Positions 8,961 through 20,070 of a DNA stretch of 64,000 bases are shown piece after piece. Within the stretch, counting starts at the first letter, position 1, and each line of letters begins with the position of its first letter. The notes below the pieces were generated by a model that had not been told where the DNA came from, ran no database searches, and saw only the letters and a list, made by a program, of their open reading frames with translations. The position numbers and the translations under genes are program-made. Source of the stretch: JAENWD01 sp963837165 (GTDB lineage Bacteria; Acidobacteriota; Vicinamibacteria; Vicinamibacterales; JAENWD01); assembly GCA_963837165.1 (NCBI GenBank), contig CAWIMD010000004.1, positions 744,001 to 808,000 on the forward strand. The letters are read 5' to 3'.

Positions 8961-10803
8961 ATGGTTCGCGTCTTCACGCGCTCGCGGGCGCGCGGCTGGC
9001 TCCGGCGACTGCCCGCGTTCGCAGCACTCCTTCCCCTCGGTTCGGTCTGCATTCAGCCCTCGACGCCGTGGGTGGTGCGGCTGGCGGCCGCGGGGCTCGC
9101 GATCCTCTCCTGGTGTCAGCCATCCTCGGGCGTCCTGACCGCAATCGCCCTCGTTCCCTTCGGTGAGCTCCTCGGGTGGCTGGCCGGGACGGGGCCCCTC
9201 GGAGAGGTGATCGTGCTCTCGGCCATCGCGCCGGCCTGGTGGCGGTTGGCCGACTCGCCCGCCTGGGAAGATGCGCGAGTGCAGCGGATCCTGTGGCCCG
9301 CCATCATCCTGGCAAGCGTGGTCGTCGCAGCGCTCCTCGTGGGGGTGTCGGTCGCTCAGTTGCGGACGGACTATCCCCTCGAGTTCCTGCGCCATGATGC
9401 GCTGCGCCTGCTGGCGGGGGACCCGCATCTGGCCGAGCGGACGGGAATGTCGTGGACGGCCCGCCTGATACTCGAGGGAGTGGCGCTGATGCTCGTGGTC
9501 GCCGTGACGGCCCGATCGAGCGAACGCGAGCCCGACCGGGTGGCACGCATGATCCTCGCCGGCGGCTCCGGCGTGGCGATGCTGAGCGTGTACCGTCTGA
9601 TCGAGACGTCCCTGCGGACGGGCGATCTCTTGAGCGGAATGTTGGAGCGGTGGTCCCGGCTGCGCGTCGCCATCGCGATTCCGGATGTCAACGCCGCGGG
9701 TTCGTATTTCGCGCTCCTGCTCCCGCTTGCCGCCGCCCTTGCACCCGCGAGTCCAGGCGTCATCCTGCCCGCGGCCGGGTTGCTGGCGATCGGCCTGTGG
9801 CTCACCGCGTCCCGGGCAGCGCTGGTCGCCGTGCCGGCGGCCGTGGTCGCCTGGCTGCTGCTGCATGGGCGACCACGCGCGCGCCAGTTCGCCGCCGCGG
9901 GACTCATCGTGCTGGTGATGATCGGCGCCGCCGCGGTCTACCCTCGCGACAACCCGGATCGCGCGGCCGGGTCGGCGGTGCGCGTCCGACTGGAGCTGGC
10001 ACGTGTGGCCCTCAGAATGTTCGAGACGGCGCCCGTGTTCGGGGTGGGGCTGGGCACCTTTTACGAGCGGTCCGCCGAGTTCATCCCGACCGATCTCCGT
10101 CCAACCTACCCGCGGGAGAACGCGCACAACCAGTTTCTCCAGGTGCTCGCCGAACTGGGCCTGGCGGGCCTTGGCGCGTTCCTCTGGCTGGTCGCAGCCT
10201 CGCTCGGCCCCGCCCCGGCGGCCGATCGCGCGCTGCACGTCGGACTGTGGGTCGGACTGGTGGCCTTTCTGATCACGGCGCTCGGAGGGCACCCGTTGCT
10301 CACCCGCGAGGTGGCGCTGACCTTCTTCCCCGGGCTCGGCCTGGCCGCGGCGCTGCGTGAGGCGCCGCACGGGCCACCGACCTGGCCCCGCCGGGTGGCG
10401 ATGGCATGTGCGGTCGTCGTCCTGCTGTCGGTGATGCCCCGCGCGGTGGCAGCGCGGCGTGCCGAGGACCTCGAGCACCTCGGGTACGGCGTGGGACCGT
10501 GGCAGCGGTCCGCAGATGGCACGCTCGTATCGCCTCGCCACGGGCCAGGCGCGGGTCTTCCTCCCGGGCCGGGCTGGCCAGGCCGTCCTGACGGTCGCTT
10601 CGGTGGGCGCGGCGCAGGCCCAGCTGTCGCTGGCGGTCAACGGCGTGGAGGTGGCCAGCCTGCCGGTCGGGCCGGAATGGAAACGAGTCCCGCTCCTGCT
10701 CCCCGGAGACGCCGGCTTGCCGTATATGACCATCGATTTGCTGGCACGCTCCGGCGGGCGTGCCTGTGCCGTCCGGATCGGAAAGGTCAGCTGGTCCGAA
10801 TAG
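8961..10803 (+). CDS. O-antigen ligase/polymerase family membrane protein (Wzy/WaaL-like; frameshifted)
   Basis: The product reconstructs to ~613 residues. From ATG 8961 there are about ten to twelve hydrophobic helices, a large periplasmic loop containing PVFGVGLGTFYERSAEFIP and ENAHNQFLQVLAELGLAG, the H-N-x-F/L-Q pattern diagnostic of the Wzy_C/O-antigen ligase family. After the last helices the frame changes near 10524 and continues as a beta-rich tail (YRLATGQARVFLPGRAG, VNGVEVASLPVGPEWKRVP), ending at 10803. Omitting one base restores the fusion. Family members polymerise polyprenyl-linked repeats or ligate glycan to lipid A; the family alone cannot tell which. It is divergent from the WbpA-like gene. 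Confidence 0.8.
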
Positions 10804-10871
10804 CCATCGGCAGGAGTGGCGGTGCGCCGTGCGACAACTTCCTGTGGCAGCCGGCGGCAAAATCCTGGATA

Positions 10872-10902
10872 ATCTGTCGGCCCTCAGATTTACCTGACAG
10901 AT
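10872..10902 (+). promoter_or_regulatory. Inverted repeat spanning the start codon of the HEAT-repeat gene
   Basis: Perfect 7-base arms ATCTGTC (10872-10878) and GACAGAT (10896-10902) are separated by 17 bases; the second arm contains the first two bases of the ATG at 10901. It could be an operator or an RNA hairpin that hides the start codon. A GATAAT -10-like hexamer at 10868-10873 overlaps the left arm. No Shine-Dalgarno sequence is visible. Confidence 0.35.
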
Positions 10903-12046
10903 GCCGATTGCGACGCTCCTTCGTGAGTGGCCGGCGGCGCTCGCGGTGAGCGCCCTGCTGATGGCGGTGCCCGCCGATGGCGCAGCGCAGGTCATCGCCT
11001 CCCCCGACGCAATCAGCCGCGGCTGGGCGGCAATCGAAGCGGGCCGGTACGCCGACGCGGTGGCAGCCGCCAATGCGAGCCTGCAGACGTTCCCGCGCAG
11101 CCACGCGGCAATCGTGCTGAAGATTGCCGCGCTCGCCGCCGGGGACCGGACGGCCGCCGCGTTCGATGCCTATCAGTCCTGGGCGGCCGGCCGCCGGAAC
11201 GACGACCGGTACCTCGTCGGCATGATTGCCGAAGGCGTTCTGCGCCGTCTCGGGGCGTCCGCGTCCGATCCGGCGATCCGCGTCAAGGCGTTGCAGGCGC
11301 TTGCCTCGGCCGGCGACCGCGGCGCCGCCGACTCGTTGTCGAAGCTCTCGAGTGGACTCGACCGGGATGCCGCCCTTGCCGCCCTGGGCGATGAGTCGGC
11401 CGCACGTGCCGTGGTGGCGGCCGTCGGCCGCAGCGAGGGCTCGAGGAAGGCCGACGCCATCGACGCGGCGGCCCGGGTCGGCGGACCCGGTGCGGAGTCG
11501 GCCATCCAGCCGCTCCTCGCCAGCCCCGACCCGGCGATCCGGGCGGCGGCAGCCGAGGCCGTCGGGCGGATGGGGGCCGCCGGTTCCGGGGATGCCCTGC
11601 TCCCGTTGCTGGAGGACGAAATGCCCGAGGTCAAGCGCAACGCCGCTGTGGCCCTGGCGAGGCTCGGCCGGCCGGAGGGAGACGCCCTGATTGGCACGCT
11701 GCTGGATTCCGGGGTTCCCGACGTGGTGCTCGGGATTGCCGAGGGTCTGCCGGACCATGTGTCCCGCTGGCAGGCGCAGGTGGAGCCCCTGCTGCAGACG
11801 GAGAACCCCATCGACCGCCTCCGTGCGGCGCGTCTGCTGAAGGATGTGTTGCCCGACGCGGCCGAGGCCGTGCTGACCGGAGGGCTGGCCGACAGCAACG
11901 TGGCTGTACGGGAGGAAGCCAGCCGGGCCCTGGACGAGATTGGGCTGAGGGGCAAGGCGCCGGACTGGCCGGCGCTGCTGACCGACGCCAGCCCGTGGGT
12001 TCGCCTGGAGGCCGCGCGGACCCTGTTCCAGCAGGTGCTGGAATAG
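10901..12046 (+). CDS. Secreted HEAT-repeat protein
   Basis: The 381-residue product has a signal-like N-terminus (hydrophobic AALAVSALLMAVPADGAAQ), a short TPR-like pair of helices (WAAIEAGRYADAVAAANASL), then repeated HEAT/PBS-lyase-type helical pairs: SAIQPLLASPDPAIRAAAAE, LLPLLEDEMPEVKRNAAVAL, AVLTGGLADSNVAVREEASR, LLTDASPWVRLEAARTLF. Such repeats mediate protein binding; no enzyme motif is seen. It follows the polymerase-like gene by about 100 bases on the same strand and could be co-transcribed or have its own promoter. Confidence 0.8.
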   Translation: MPIATLLREWPAALAVSALLMAVPADGAAQVIASPDAISRGWAAIEAGRYADAVAAANASLQTFPRSHAAIVLKIAALAAGDRTAAAFDAYQSWAAGRRNDDRYLVGMIAEGVLRRLGASASDPAIRVKALQALASAGDRGAADSLSKLSSGLDRDAALAALGDESAARAVVAAVGRSEGSRKADAIDAAARVGGPGAESAIQPLLASPDPAIRAAAAEAVGRMGAAGSGDALLPLLEDEMPEVKRNAAVALARLGRPEGDALIGTLLDSGVPDVVLGIAEGLPDHVSRWQAQVEPLLQTENPIDRLRAARLLKDVLPDAAEAVLTGGLADSNVAVREEASRALDEIGLRGKAPDWPALLTDASPWVRLEAARTLFQQVLE

Positions 12047-12133
12047 CGGCTACAGTCGTGCGGACGGGGCGCCGATAGGACGGGGAGTGGCATTCCGGCC
12101 AGGCCATGGTCGCATTGGTGAAAAGGGAGACTG

Positions 12134-14650
12134 ATGAGAGGTAACGCTCGTTCGGGCTGGGCCCTGTTTTGCGCGTTGGCGGTGGGGGTTGGGGGGGCGG
12201 GCCCTGCAGCGGCGGCCGTGCGCGGCGCCGCGGCGACGGTTCCAACGACGACGGGCAGCGGTGTGCGCTACCCAGACGTCGCCTACGACCCGGACTCGGA
12301 CGCCTATCTGGCCGTCACCGGCAAGGGTAAGGTGCAGGGCGCCTGGGTGTCTCCCGCGGGAACCATTCTGAAAGCCGCGTTCAACCTGACGACGGCGACG
12401 CCGTACCAGCAGGCACCAGCGGCGGCGTGCAGCGACACCGGCGTGTGTCTGGTGGTGTGGCACGAGGGAAGCAGCGGGACGACGCCGATGGCTCGTGTGC
12501 TGAGCTACGACGGCGGATTCCTGAGCGCGCCGATCGCGCTCGGCCCCAAGGGCTCGAACTGGGAGATGACCGCAGGCGTCACCTACTCCCCAACGAGCCA
12601 CCAGTTCCTGATCACGTGGATGGGTGACTACCCGTCCAGCTCCGCGGAACGGAACAACATCTGGGTCGCCCGCGTGGCCGAGTCGGGCAGTCTGGCCTCC
12701 AGCGGCCGCCTGACGTCCGGCTCGAGCTATGAGCGCGCGCCCACCGCGGTGTACAACCCGTACAGCGACGAGTTCCTGGTCGTGTACTGCGGCGTGGTGT
12801 CCGGCGGCGCCTATGCCTATGCCGCGGCGCGGCGGATCGACATGGGCGGGGCGCAGGTGGGCAGCACGATCACGCTCGACCAGTCGGGTGCGGATTACAT
12901 CGCCAGCGCGGAGTACGACCCGGAGACGCATTCGGTGCTCGCGACGTGGAACCGCGGCTCCAAGCGGATCTACGGGCGCGAGGTCCGCGCCGACGGCACG
13001 ACCGGCTCCTTCCTGACGCTCTCGTCCACCTACGGCGCCTACGACGCACTGGACAGCGCGTTCAACCCCGTCACGAAGAGCTTCCTGATCGTGACGCACG
13101 GCTCGTCGGTCGAGGACATCGGCCTGGAAGTCTCGTCGACGATGGCGCCGCTGATGGCGTTCACGCTCACGGCCAATGGCGGGAACGGCAACTACAACCC
13201 GCGGCTGGCCACCAGCACGGTGGACCACGCATGGTTTACGGTGACGTCGAAGAGCTTCGTGTCGCTGATTGGCCAGTTCGCAACGAGTGCGGCGGATGCG
13301 GGCGCCGGCGGGTCGCCGCCACCACCGCCGCCACCGCCACCGCCGCCGCCGTGCACGATCACGACGTCGCCCTCCAGCGCCACGGCCTCCGGGTTCGGTG
13401 ACACCGGCAGCATCACCGTGACGACGAGCACCTCGCCGTGCGCCTGGACGGCGTCGAGCAACGCCGGTTGGCTCACGCCGTCGCCGACGTCCGGCTCCAC
13501 GAGCGGCTCGGTGTCCTGGACGGCAACGGCCAACACCACCGGCGCCTCGCGCACGGCGACGGTGACCATCGGCGGCAAGACCACCACGGTCACGCAGAGC
13601 GTGCCCGTCAACACGCTGCAGTTCGACGGGGCGGGCGGCGGTGACGTCCTGACCTACAACAGCGGCAGCGGCGCGTGGGTGGAATACCTGAACGACGGGT
13701 CCGGAGTCACCACCGGTGCGAGCGGCACCTGGCAGGCCGGGTGGCAGATCTTCCCGGCGCGGTTCAACTCCGACGACCTGACGGATCTGTTCTACTACAA
13801 CCCCACGACCGGGGCCTGGCGGAAGGGGATCAACACGGGGGGCGGAAACTTCTCGTACTACTTCCCCGCGGCCGACCTCGACCCGGGCCTCTCCATCACC
13901 GTGCTCGACTTCAACGGCGATGGCCTGTCGGACGTCTTCCTCTACAACGCAGCGACGGGTGTCTGGAGGCGCGGCGTCTCGTCGAGCGGCCTCACCGACT
14001 TCACGTACGTGAACGGCAACATCACCTGGGCGCCCGGCTGGCAGGTCTACAAGGCCAACTTCAACAACGACGGACGGGACGACCTGTTCCTGTACAACAG
14101 CTTCTCGGGCTGGGCCGGCCTGTGGTTCAAGGTGACCACGCTCGCCAACGGCAGCTTTGGCTACATCGCCGGCGACACGACATGGGACGCGAACTGGCAG
14201 ATCTACCCGGGTGACTTCGACGGCGATGGCCTGACCGACCTGTTCATCTACCGCACGACCGACGGACAGGCGTTCCGGGTCACGTTCACCGCGACGTCGG
14301 CGAGCTACGTCGGCCAGGTGTGGGGCAGGAACTGGGTGATCAAGACCGGCGACTTCAACGGTGACGGCAGGACCGACCTGTTCCTCTTCGATCCGACGGT
14401 CGGCGGACGCTGGGCCGTGCCGGTGGCGAACGCCTCGTGGTTCACGATCTACTACGGCGACGCGAACGCGGGAGCCGACTGGGAGCCGCATCCGACGCTG
14501 CTGGACGGCGACAACATGAGCGACGTCCTCTGGTACCGGCCGTCCACCGGAGACACGACCGTCTGGATCGCCGGGACGGTCCCGACGTTCACGGTCGCCG
14601 TCGGCCCCACGATCGGGGCGAACTTGACCCTGATCCTCGATCCGCCCTAG
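12134..14650 (+). CDS. Large secreted protein: propeller-like repeats, BACON domain, FG-GAP/VCBS-type Ca2+ repeats
   Basis: ATG 12134 follows GGGAGA. The 838-residue product has a signal peptide (ALFCALAVGVGGAGPAAAA), then ~370 residues of repeated Y(N/D)P-x-S/T-x(2)-YLV blades (VYNPYSDEFLVVY, EYDPETHSVLATW, AFNPVTKSFLIVT) suggesting a beta-propeller. A run of twelve prolines links to a BACON domain (CTITTSPSSATAS ... CAWTASSNAGWLT). The C-terminal ~300 residues hold at least six FG-GAP/VCBS-like repeats with calcium-binding D-x-D/N-x-D-G loops (LDFNGDGLSDVFLY, GDFDGDGLTDLFIY, GDFNGDGRTDLFLF). It is likely exported and surface-associated, with adhesion or glycan binding as an inferred role. 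Confidence 0.85.
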   Translation: MRGNARSGWALFCALAVGVGGAGPAAAAVRGAAATVPTTTGSGVRYPDVAYDPDSDAYLAVTGKGKVQGAWVSPAGTILKAAFNLTTATPYQQAPAAACSDTGVCLVVWHEGSSGTTPMARVLSYDGGFLSAPIALGPKGSNWEMTAGVTYSPTSHQFLITWMGDYPSSSAERNNIWVARVAESGSLASSGRLTSGSSYERAPTAVYNPYSDEFLVVYCGVVSGGAYAYAAARRIDMGGAQVGSTITLDQSGADYIASAEYDPETHSVLATWNRGSKRIYGREVRADGTTGSFLTLSSTYGAYDALDSAFNPVTKSFLIVTHGSSVEDIGLEVSSTMAPLMAFTLTANGGNGNYNPRLATSTVDHAWFTVTSKSFVSLIGQFATSAADAGAGGSPPPPPPPPPPPPCTITTSPSSATASGFGDTGSITVTTSTSPCAWTASSNAGWLTPSPTSGSTSGSVSWTATANTTGASRTATVTIGGKTTTVTQSVPVNTLQFDGAGGGDVLTYNSGSGAWVEYLNDGSGVTTGASGTWQAGWQIFPARFNSDDLTDLFYYNPTTGAWRKGINTGGGNFSYYFPAADLDPGLSITVLDFNGDGLSDVFLYNAATGVWRRGVSSSGLTDFTYVNGNITWAPGWQVYKANFNNDGRDDLFLYNSFSGWAGLWFKVTTLANGSFGYIAGDTTWDANWQIYPGDFDGDGLTDLFIYRTTDGQAFRVTFTATSASYVGQVWGRNWVIKTGDFNGDGRTDLFLFDPTVGGRWAVPVANASWFTIYYGDANAGADWEPHPTLLDGDNMSDVLWYRPSTGDTTVWIAGTVPTFTVAVGPTIGANLTLILDPP

Positions 14651-14662
14651 AGCGAGCCGGCC

Positions 14663-16321
14663 TCAGAACACGAACCTGGAAGGCCGCCACACGCGGAGTG
14701 GCGGGCTTCCGGGTGCCGCCTGCACCGTCCGGGCGTAGAACACGTGGGTCAGCCGCTCGGGGCCGGCGCACGGGACCTCCCACCGCCGGCCGTCCACGAC
14801 CGCCGTCGTCTGTTTGGCGGTGAGACACTGCACCGCGTAGGCGCCAAACGTGTGAGAGACGGTCGGTCCGACCGGCTCGTAGACCGAGAGGGGCGAGCCG
14901 GCCTTCCCCAGAAAGAGCAGCGGGTAGTCGAGGTAGTAGGCGTGGGCCACCGCCTGGCCAATCGGCGCCAGGAACTGGTAGCGCACCTGGTCGAACGGCG
15001 GGCTGCCGTCGCGGCGCGCCACGGCCTTCCGACGCCGGCCCACTGCTAGGCCGCGGATTGACCGCCGTGAGATCGAACGTCGGGTCGAGCAGCACCCAGG
15101 GAACCGATCCTGCGCGGTTATCTCAGCGTGTGGCAGTCGTAGCGGTTGGTCGGGTTCAGGCACGTGTTCACGAATTCGATCCGAAGGTCGAGGCCCGCCT
15201 GGGGCAGCAGCCGTGTCAGCCAACCGCGTAGTCGGTGCAGAACGCCGTCTTCCGCCCGCCGCCTCGCGAATCGCACCACCCGGGCGAGGGAAGCTGCGGC
15301 CGGGACATTGGCGCGACGCCATCGCGCGCACGGCGGCGGTCCAGCGGAGCGAGGCCTCCGGGGCGCCATGGCCCGGCCCATGCGGCGTGGCAACAAAGGC
15401 GAACTCGGTCGAGCGCCAGCGCCGTTGACCAGCGCGGCAGGCGACCGTAGGCGATCGTCGAGCGGCAGGTCGGGCGCGAACCTCCGCCGACCACGAGAGG
15501 GCCCGTCGAGCAAGTCCGCACGGCCTGGTGCCGTCCCGATGCGCAACTGTAGCCGGTGGCCCCCCGGACCGGCGACCATCGGACCGGCCAGTCCAAGTCG
15601 GCAGCGGCCGCCGCGCGTCCGCCGGATACGGTACTGACGGGGTGCCCGGCGGATGGGCGCCGGTGCTGAACGCCAACGTTTGACGGACTGGCTCGCCCGC
15701 GAACAGGTCTGTATGCGCGCAAACAGGGGCCCGGCCGGCAATTGTGCGCCGCGTAGCTCGCGGACTGCCTCTCGCCCGTGTCCAGCACGTCCGGCCGCCC
15801 GGCCGTAGGCCGACCAGCAGCCGATATGCGCGCGCACCAGGCGCCGGAGTCCAGGCAAACGTACGTGTCGTCACCGTCCCGCTCATATCGTCCACGGGAT
15901 AGACGAACATGGCCCAGGCCGAAGGTGGCGCACTGGTACTGGTGAATCGTACCGTGCTCTGCGAACTGCCCGTGGAGACGCTCGCGGACAACTGTTCCGA
16001 CGGCGGCAGCGACTCCAGGCGGTAACGCGCTTCCCGCAGATCCGGTGCGTCGACGAGGACGCGGCCGCGACTGGTCGTCACCGTGAGGTGAGAGGCGCGA
16101 GGGCCTTCCGGCAGCTCCCATCGCAGCTCGAGCGGCGCCGCAACGCTTCTGGCGCCGTCCTTCGGCCACACCCACTGAGCAGCAGACCGCGCCCCGACAA
16201 CGGGAGCCTGGGCGTCGGGCCGCTCAACGACGAGGGGTCGGAGAAGCAACCCGGCCGACAGGGTCAGGGTCGTGGCGGCTGCCGCGAACACTCCGAGCGA
16301 ACGCCTGGTGAAATGGCTCAT
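14663..16321 (-). pseudogene. Secreted fibronectin/transglutaminase-like protein, multiply frameshifted
   Basis: From ATG 16321 a signal peptide (LGVFAAAATTLTLSAGLLL) and two or more Fn3/Ig-like units are read (WPKDGARSVAAPLELRWELP; YPVDDMSGTVTTRTFAWTPA). The frame then changes repeatedly: DVLDTGE, QLPAGPLFARIQT, LFAGEPVRQTLAFSTG, LDWPVRWSPVRGATGY, LRIGTAPGRADLLDG. The C-terminal part shows a transglutaminase-like core: TAFCTDYA with the nucleophilic cysteine, then EFVNTCLNPTNRYDCHTL and VLLDPTFDLTAV with the catalytic-type aspartate. The last ~110 residues read in one frame to the stop at 14663. Every join checked needs one base added, usually in a short homopolymer. It is either a decayed gene or a poorly called stretch. 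Confidence 0.65.
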
Positions 16322-16433
16322 CGAACGCAATGCGCATCTTATCCCGTTGAGCCGGTGTGGTCGCGACGCGCGGGCCGTAGGTGCCAATCCACATGATGCA
16401 GAGGCTTCGAGTGCCTGTGATAGCGTGACGGCG

Positions 16434-19400
16434 ATGGCGTTGTCGACGTTGCTGTCAGTCGCCGAGACGGGGCCCGAACCCACCCCGGCGTCCGTCAGCG
16501 TCGGGCTCAGGCGATGGTGGCAGGGGTGCATGGGCTGGCGGTGTGCCGGCCGACGCTGGCGGTTCTCGGCGTTGTCAGCGGTTCTGCTCGTCGGGCTTGC
16601 CGTCGTCGTCGAGCGGGTGCAACCGGACGTGGTGTTTGCCGGCGAGAGCCATGCGCGGCTGTCTCTCACCATGGCCATCGACAGGGCGTTCTGCGGCAGC
16701 GTGCGTCTGCCGGCGGGCGATCCGACGCCAACGATGACCAGGCTCCGCGCGGATCCGTCGCTGCGATTCCGTCCGATCCGTCAGTTGCTGCCGCTCGACG
16801 GGGGAACGCTTGCGAGCTACTGCTCGACCGCGACCCGCCCCGTCGTCAACAACGAGAACTCGCTGATGCTGCTGGAGCGCGTGCTGCTGTGGGCGCGGCC
16901 GAATGCGTCGGTTGCCGAGATCGGGTCCGCCCTGCTGGCCGTTCGGCTGTTGATGCTGGCGCTTTTCGGGTCCGCGCTGCTGTTCGCCGGCGCGGGGTGG
17001 ATTCCCACGTTCGCGCTCCTGGCTGCGGCACTCGAGACCGAAGCGGCGATGTCCGTCTACCACTATTCGGTCTACCCGTTTCTGCTGCCCTTGCTGCTGG
17101 CGCACCTGGCGGTGTACCTGACCGCGGCTCATCTTCAGCTGAGCACCCGGCCGCGGGCCGAACTGCCGCTGCTCGCCGCGACGGGCCTGCTGACCGGGTT
17201 TGCCGTGAACATGCGCAGCAGCCACCTCCCAATCTACGGCGCTCTTCTGCTACTTTACGTCGCGGCGACCGCTCGAGCCCGTGCGACGGCCACGTGGCCA
17301 CAGGGGCTGCGCCGCATAGGCCGCCTGGGCATAGCCAGTGTCCTGCTGTTCGGTCTTGGATACTGGGGCTTCCGGGCCGCATTCATAGCGCCTCTGGTGC
17401 CTCCGACGCCGACGACGAACTACACCTACCACGTCGTCGCTCATCCGCTCGTCCTCGGATTGGCCGAGCCGCCGAACGCCCTGGCGGCGCGGGAGGGGAT
17501 CAAGTGGAACGATTCGGTTGGACTCGTGCTCGCGCTGCGGGCAGACCCCTCGGCAACGTTCCTGGGTCCCAAGTACGAGAAGGCGCTGTGGCAGGACGAC
17601 GAAGGGCTCTGGAAACGCTATCCGTACGAGATGGCTGCGCTCTACGCGACGAAGTTCTCGGTGGCGGGGACCCAGCTGCTCGGGCTGGCCCGGCAAGATC
17701 GAATCGCGGGGCTCGTGCTGGCGCCAGCGCTCCTGCCCTGGGCGCTGATCGCCAAGGGCTGGCTGCTGCTCCTGCTGCTTGCAGGGGCAGGCGCCGTGGG
17801 CCTGGCCGCCTGGGGCCGTCATGGCTCACGTCCGGGATTCTTCCTCGCTCAGGCCGCCGCCATTGCCGTGCTGATTCAGGTTGAATCGTCCGTGATTATC
17901 CCCCGGTTCGTGCCGCATTACCACGCTGGTCTCGTCTTCGGACTGGCGGCTCTCACACTGGTCGGCGGCCCGCTCCTGTGCGGACGGCTCGCGGCGTGGG
18001 TCGACGTCAGGCCCGGCGCCCGAATCGCGGCCGTCCAGGCGGCCCTTGCCGCCGTGGCCGCCGTTTCAATGGCCGCTTTCCTGCATCTGCTCGTCCCGAC
18101 GACGCCCGCGATTCCACAGGCGTTGATCTGGGCGGTCATCGGCGGCGGCCTGTTCGTCGTGTTCAGGGCATGGTCGGGCGGTTGGCCGGCGCTGGTTGCG
18201 GCGGTGACCCTGTGCCTGATTCTGGAGGCGTCGAACAACCGGGCGCCGTTGCCGGAGCTCATGGCGGGCGGCCTCTTCTGCTGGGCACTCGCGCTGAGCG
18301 GCCTCTGCCTGTCACATCAGGTGTCCAGGCCTGAATCGCCGCTGCTGGTTCTGGGATGCGTCCTCCTGACGGGAATCCTGCTGGCGAGCCTCGGAGCGTC
18401 GTTCCCTGCGCTGTTGCTCCTCGCGGTCACGACCGCCGTGGCCGCACGTCGCGAATTCCGTCGTCGCTGGCACTACGGCGTGGCTGGCGCGCTGGTTCTC
18501 CTCCTCGTGTCCGGTGCGGTGCGTGTAGGGAACAACGGCCGCGAGCGCAGCGTCGCAGCCATTCTCTGGATGGCCGGAACAGACGACGCAGCGCTCGGCA
18601 TCCGGGCAAGGACGAGTCCACTGCCCCCTCCATTGGCCGCGTGGTATTCCGCGGTCGGGCTGACCACCGGCTCCTCGTGGATTGGGTACGGCTCCGGCGC
18701 CGAGAACGGGCTGCGCTTCCTGGCATCCCGCCCCGCGGACGTACTTCAACGCCTGCGATCGTCGGTGCGTTCGCGACTCGTCCGGTGGGGCACTTTGGCG
18801 CCCGGCCATCACGCTCAGCTGGCGGCCAGTCTGACGGCTGCAGTGACCGTGGGTATTCGCGCTTGCTGTGGTGCTCACCGCGACCTGCGGCACGCCTGAC
18901 GCCGTCTGGCTGCTGCTGCTGACAGGGAGCGGCCTCGTCGGGGTTCCGGGCTGGGGCGCCTTCGTCGATCGCCTCGCTGCATTCGTGGCGATTGGCGTGA
19001 GCGCCGCGGTTCTCCTTCAACATGCCAGCGCACTGGCGGTCCGCGGATACCGGCCTGACCCGCGCCAGATTCGACGCGGTGCCGCGTTCGCGGCGATCAT
19101 CGTCGTTTGCTGGGTCGCCCCTGACGCGGCTGCCTCGGCCCTGCAGAAGAAGCTGACTGACAATCGCCTCAGGGCGAGCACCGACCGGCCGGTTCGCCGT
19201 GTCCAGGGCGGGTTCGAAGAGCTGACGGGCGAGCGCCGCCTGGTGTGGCATCCTGCGTCGCCAGTCGCACCAGGATCCGAGCTGGCCCTGCATTTCCTGA
19301 ACGACGGCTGTGGACAGTCGGTTGCCATTCCGGTGATTCGATACGTGTCAGCTGGCTTGCCCGACATGTCGTACCGCCTTGCAGTCCCGTTGGCGCCGCA

Positions 19401-20070
19401 TCGACGGATCAGCCTCGTGTTGCCCGTCTTCCACCTCGAGGCGCCGGCCAGGACCGGCACACACTCGACGGCTGATTTTCGTGGCATCGAGCTCGAGCCT
19501 GAACAACTGCCGTGCCTGCTGGCCGTGACCGAAGCTCGCCCGGGCGGATTCCCGGATGCCGGCGTGGTAATGACGGCCGAGGACGGCACACAGTCTTTCG
19601 GCCCGCTCCCGGACGTGCAACCATGGCCTGCCCGGGTTGTCTATGCCGCTCGAGGTACGTCGGATCGGTCGACAGGTGTCGACTCCTCCTTCAGCCTCGC
19701 CCCGATCGCGCGCTACGTAGCACCAGACGCACGGCTCGGGGCGGGGCGCCTGCGCATCGACGGTGCCGCGACCGGCGCGTTCGCGTATCTGTACAGCTCG
19801 GCTGCGATCGCGGTGCCGGCGGACAGGGTCCTGGTGGTGGAAGGCGAGCTGTTGGCGGGCGGATTGACCGTGGGGCTGGTGAGCGGAGGCCATTGGGCCG
19901 ATCACATCAACATCACACGCCCTGGAGAATTCCGCGTGCTGGTGTCATCCCCCGGCGGGAGCGACGTGCACGTCGTGATTGCCAACTGCCTCCGGGGCGA
20001 CGAGCGGCGGACGACCGCGGTCGTCGATGGCGTTGCCTGGCGGCACGCTCCAAAGGATGCGCGACCGTGA
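16434..20070 (+). CDS. Giant multi-spanning membrane protein with C-terminal beta-sandwich domain (frameshifted)
   Basis: Two frames joined near 18850-18857 give ~1211 residues. After an N-terminal helix comes an external loop with VFAGESHARLSLTMAIDRAFC, then many hydrophobic helices (YPFLLPLLLAHLAVYLTA, LALLLLLAGAGAVG-like) as in GT-C type glycosyltransferases or flippases. The second frame adds further helices and a ~300-residue periplasmic beta-rich tail ending in a module with VLVVEGELLAGGLTVGLVS, PGEFRVLVSS and VDGVAW. The same architecture and a similar end module occur in the gene at 46762-49339. Family unknown; a glycan assembly or modification role is inferred. The TGA overlaps the next gene's GTG. 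Confidence 0.65.

Noticed and set aside
7767..10733. A 988-residue minus-strand open frame across the polymerase-like gene
   Set aside because: The opposite strand encodes a membrane protein with family motifs; this frame has Gly/Arg/Gln low-complexity composition and no motif.
13315..13353. CCG/CCA-rich tract as a possible regulatory repeat
   Set aside because: It is in frame and encodes the polyproline linker of the secreted BACON protein.
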